NCBI GenBank assembly: GCA_913062745.1
Contig: CAJXXJ010000021.1
Coordinates: 1 to 15,094, forward strand
DNA from: an uncultured Phaeodactylibacter sp.
Lineage (GTDB): Bacteria > Bacteroidota > Bacteroidia > Chitinophagales > Saprospiraceae
Reading direction: 5' to 3'
Length of the DNA: 15,094 nucleotides
Both the position numbers and the translations under genes were made by a program. The notes under the pieces are model-generated. The model saw nothing but the letters and a program-made list of their open reading frames with translations, searched no databases and had not been told where the DNA came from. Positions 12,812-15,094 of the stretch are shown piece after piece. Numbering within the stretch: position 1 is the stretch's first letter; every line of letters starts with the position of its first letter.

Positions 12812-13515
12812 GCCGCCGGTTTTTCAAAAGCCCAGCGCTCCCCATCGCTCCAGTCGGCGGAGGAATTACCGTACGGAGGATAACCGCCCTGTTCCTTCAG
12901 CATCCTGGCGAGGTGCAGCAGATTATAAGTCATAAAGGCCACATTTCGGTTGGTAAAATCATGGTCTGCTGCACCGGAGCCTTCATCCAGGTAGCTGGGG
13001 CCCGGGCCAATCTCCCCCAGCCAGGCGGCATCTGCCTGCGGAGGGATGGTGTAGCCGATGTGCTGCAAGCCGTAGAGCAGATCGCGCGCGCAGTGCTTGG
13101 CACCGTCTTCGTTGCCGGTGATCATGCAGCCGCCTACCCGGCCGTAGAAAATATTCTGGCCTTTGTCATTCAGCTGGCCGCTCATGCCGTACAGCCGCTC
13201 GATCAGCTTCTGAGCCTGCGAGCTTTTGACGCCCAACCAGATAGGCGTGCCGATAACGAGAATGTCAGATGTGAGGATGCGTTGAAAGAGGGCCGGCCAC
13301 TCGTCTTGGTCGTATCCGTGGCCCGACATGTCAGGGTGGACGCCGGCCGGTACATCGTGATCCGCCAGGCGAAACTCGTCCACTACTACTTTTTCGCGGG
13401 TCATGATGCCCTGTGAGAGGCTCATCAGCAGCGCAGTATGGCTGGTTTGCGAGGACCGTTTCAGGGTGCAGTTGACGTAAGTAGCGCGGAGTCCGGAAAA
13501 GTCAGGTTTGCTCAT
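12793..13515 (-). CDS. Flavodoxin-fold NAD(P)H-dependent FMN reductase family protein
   Basis: The 240-residue product opens with a beta-strand and FMN-phosphate loop (RATYVNCTLKRSSQTSHT, residues 10-27). It continues with DILVIGTPIWLGVKSSQAQKLIERL (84-108), where TPIW is the flavin-contact strand-loop of this family. Then comes YGRVGGCMITGNEDGAKHCARDLLYGLQHIG. These are features of the NADPH-dependent FMN reductase/flavodoxin-like family. It is expected to be a cytoplasmic, FMN-bound oxidoreductase using NAD(P)H, perhaps on quinones or other electrophiles. I chose ATG 13515 (MSKPDFSGLR); the frame runs upstream to an ATG at 13650, but that would overlap the permease gene by about 100 bp and adds non-family residues. 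It lies 34 bp after the permease gene, likely as the last gene of the ABC operon. The substrate is unknown. Confidence 0.88.
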   Translation of the reverse strand: MSKPDFSGLRATYVNCTLKRSSQTSHTALLMSLSQGIMTREKVVVDEFRLADHDVPAGVHPDMSGHGYDQDEWPALFQRILTSDILVIGTPIWLGVKSSQAQKLIERLYGMSGQLNDKGQNIFYGRVGGCMITGNEDGAKHCARDLLYGLQHIGYTIPPQADAAWLGEIGPGPSYLDEGSGAADHDFTNRNVAFMTYNLLHLARMLKEQGGYPPYGNSSADWSDGERWAFEKPAAGAAEQ

Positions 13516-13549
13516 AATCTTAGAGTATCGTGGGTTAGAAAAGTATGTT

Positions 13550-14299
13550 TTACAGCTTAATACGGCGGAATAGCCAGGTGCCAAGCAGCAAGATGAATGC
13601 CGTAAAGCCGCCCAGCGCGCCGAGGCTGAGCCAGGGATTGATTTGTGCATTGCCCATCATACCATCCCGGATGCCTTCCACCCCGTAGGTCAGCGGGTCC
13701 ACGTAAACGAGGAAATTGAGCCAGTCTGGTATTTGCGAAAGCGGAAACAGGGCACCGGACAGGAAGAAAAGCGGAAACATAACGAAGTTGATGATGAGGG
13801 TAAAGCCCTGCGTATCCTCCATCTGCGAGGCGAAGCAAATACCGAGTGCCGTAAAGGCAACGCCGATCAGAAACATGAAGCCGAAAATCTGCAATACGCC
13901 AACCAGGCCGGGGGGCGGCACGCCAATAAGCAGCGACAGGATGAAGATGAGGGTGCCCTGAATAAGCGCGATAGTAGCACCGCCCAGCGTCTGCCCCAGC
14001 ATGATGCGGAAGCGGGACACCGGCGCAACGAAGGTCTCTTTCAGGAATCCGAATTGCTTGTCCATCACAAGTTGGGTACCGGAAAACATGCTGGCAAACA
14101 GCACGCTCATAGCCACGATGCCCGGAGCGATAAACTCCAGGTAACCGCCCTGCATGCCGGGCAGGTCCACTGCGCTGTTGAGGCCGGTGCCGAGTATGGC
14201 CAGAAAGAAGAACGGCATGCCCAGGCTGCCGACCACCCGGCTTTTGCTGCGCAGGTATTTCAGTACGTTGCGGTACCAAAGAATATAGATGGATCTCAT
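13550..14299 (-). CDS. ABC-2 type transporter permease (DrrB-like)
   Basis: The 249 residues contain six hydrophobic segments at about 24-43, 56-76, 104-127, 133-156, 166-186 and 226-245. Family features are KETFVAPVSRFRIMLGQTLGG (about 87-107), the coupling region of ABC-2 permeases, and a conserved later part with FPLFFLSGALFPLSQIP (175-191) and VDPLTYGVEGIR. It forms the membrane channel of an exporter with the ATPase encoded 5 bp upstream. Homologues include DrrB (drug export) and lipid or polysaccharide exporters, so the substrate cannot be inferred. One permease gene is seen, so it probably works as a homodimer. Confidence 0.94.
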   Translation of the reverse strand: MRSIYILWYRNVLKYLRSKSRVVGSLGMPFFFLAILGTGLNSAVDLPGMQGGYLEFIAPGIVAMSVLFASMFSGTQLVMDKQFGFLKETFVAPVSRFRIMLGQTLGGATIALIQGTLIFILSLLIGVPPPGLVGVLQIFGFMFLIGVAFTALGICFASQMEDTQGFTLIINFVMFPLFFLSGALFPLSQIPDWLNFLVYVDPLTYGVEGIRDGMMGNAQINPWLSLGALGGFTAFILLLGTWLFRRIKL

Positions 14300-14304
14300 T
14301 GTCT

Positions 14305-15094
14305 TTACTGTCTTTGCTTCATGCGGCGTTTGCCGCCGGAGGACTCCCGGTCACGGAGCGATTTGCCGGTATGGTGCAGGAAGACATCCTCCAGGGTGGG
14401 TGGGAATATACCCGCAGAATCGAAAGGCAGCTCTTTTTCCACCAGTAGCCGGGACACCTTGGCCAGGTCGCGTTTGGGCTGAACAGCAGCGATATCAAGC
14501 GTTTGGTGGCGCAAGGTAGTCTCTTTGATCCAGTCTTCTCCCCGTAGCTCAGTTTCTATGGCTTCAGCCTGATCGGATCGGATGCGGATGATGTTGCTGC
14601 CTATTTTTTGCTTAAGGTTTTCCGGGCTGTCCAGCGCCACGAACTGCCCCTCGTCAATAATAGCTACTGTATCTGACAGCTTATCTGCCTCCTCCATATA
14701 GTGCGTGGTGATTATGATCGTGACTTTGTGCTCTTCCGTCAGGTTTTCGATGTAATTCCAAAGATGGTTTTTAGTCTGGGGGTCAAGGCCCAGGGTCGGT
14801 TCATCCAAAAAAAGCACTTTGGGGCTGTGGAGGATGCCACGGGCTATCTCCAGCCGGCGGCGCATGCCACCGGAAAATTTGTCCACCTTTTGGTGCTGCC
14901 GGCCGGACAGCTCTACCAGGTCAAGCAGCTCCGCTATTTTTTCTTTGCGCTCGCGCGGGGGCATGCCGTACATCTGTCCGTGAAAATCCATATTCTCGTA
15001 GGCCGTCAGTTCATCGTCAAGGGTGGGGTCCTGAAATACCATCCCGATGGAACGGCGGACGTCTGCCTGCTGCTCAGCCACATCGTAGCCAGCA
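14305..15094 (-). CDS. ABC transporter ATP-binding protein (DrrA-like), N-terminus off the right edge
   Basis: The frame is open through the right end of the window, so the Walker A loop and roughly the first 50-60 residues are missing. The GTG at 15081 is not a start: upstream codons continue the family sequence (AGYDVAEQQ). Visible motifs in order are the Q-loop GMVFQDPTLDDEL, the signature SGGMRRRLEIARG, Walker B VLFLDEPTLGLDP and the switch His in IIITTHYMEEAD. A C-terminal DUF4162-like tail follows, with FPPTLEDVFLHHTGKSLRD typical of DrrA/NatA-type ATPases. It powers export together with the ABC-2 permease encoded 5 bp downstream. The ATPase, permease and flavoprotein genes appear to be one minus-strand operon whose promoter lies outside the window. 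Confidence 0.95.
   Translation of the reverse strand, partial: AGYDVAEQQADVRRSIGMVFQDPTLDDELTAYENMDFHGQMYGMPPRERKEKIAELLDLVELSGRQHQKVDKFSGGMRRRLEIARGILHSPKVLFLDEPTLGLDPQTKNHLWNYIENLTEEHKVTIIITTHYMEEADKLSDTVAIIDEGQFVALDSPENLKQKIGSNIIRIRSDQAEAIETELRGEDWIKETTLRHQTLDIAAVQPKRDLAKVSRLLVEKELPFDSAGIFPPTLEDVFLHHTGKSLRDRESSGGKRRMKQRQ

Noticed and set aside
13643..14482. Plus-strand open frame (279 codons) opposite the ABC permease and ATPase
   Set aside because: It spans the boundary of two confident minus-strand genes and is rich in Gln, Glu, His and Arg, as expected of the reverse complement of membrane-protein codons.
15079..15081. GTG as the start of the ABC ATPase
   Set aside because: The frame continues upstream to the window edge with family-like residues (AGYD), and a start here would omit Walker A. 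The gene is simply cut by the window.

Overview
The window looks like chromosomal DNA of a moderately GC-rich member of the Bacteroidota, probably in or near the Saprospiria/Lewinella group. Four signs support this: a secreted protein with a type IX secretion (T9SS) C-terminal sorting domain, a lipoprotein whose lipidated Cys is followed by an acidic run, a GldM-C-like 'CPGD' protein fragment, and a TAnnTTTG-type -7 promoter element. The genus is inference. No rRNA, tRNA, CRISPR array, insertion sequence or phage gene was seen.

Layout. Positions 1-93 hold the last codons of a plus-strand gene, perhaps an outer-membrane protein, followed by hairpins and an intrinsic terminator (182-217). An RtcB-family RNA ligase (532-1905) keeps all its catalytic residues. 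A 362-bp leader rich in repeats precedes a plus-strand envelope cluster: a small acidic lipoprotein, a strong terminator, an outer-membrane beta-barrel protein, and a lipoprotein alpha/beta-hydrolase. This cluster meets a minus-strand signalling operon only 3 bp away. That operon reads membrane protein (7931-8545), soluble histidine kinase, and NtrC-type sigma-54 activator, with junctions of 4 bp (gap) and 4 bp (overlap).

Regulatory island (8546-8819). The three-gene operon is preceded by a full match to the sigma-54 -24/-12 consensus. About 100-125 bp further upstream lie two tandem 16-bp near-identical repeats, the usual distance for enhancer sites. The activator encoded in the operon may therefore drive its own operon. 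Diverging from it is a BlaI/MecI-type repressor gene whose promoter carries two TACGAC/GTCGTA palindromes. The partner blaR1/mecR1-like gene is wrecked: its membrane N-terminus is joined out of frame to a GldM-C-like tail, and the zinc-protease core is absent.

The right part holds an uncharacterised helix-hairpin-helix protein (minus), a secreted beta-propeller-like T9SS cargo protein (plus), and a minus-strand operon entering from the right edge: a DrrA-like ABC ATPase (N-terminus off-window), an ABC-2 permease and a flavodoxin-fold NAD(P)H-dependent reductase. These three probably form one transcription unit for export plus redox chemistry; the substrate is unknown.
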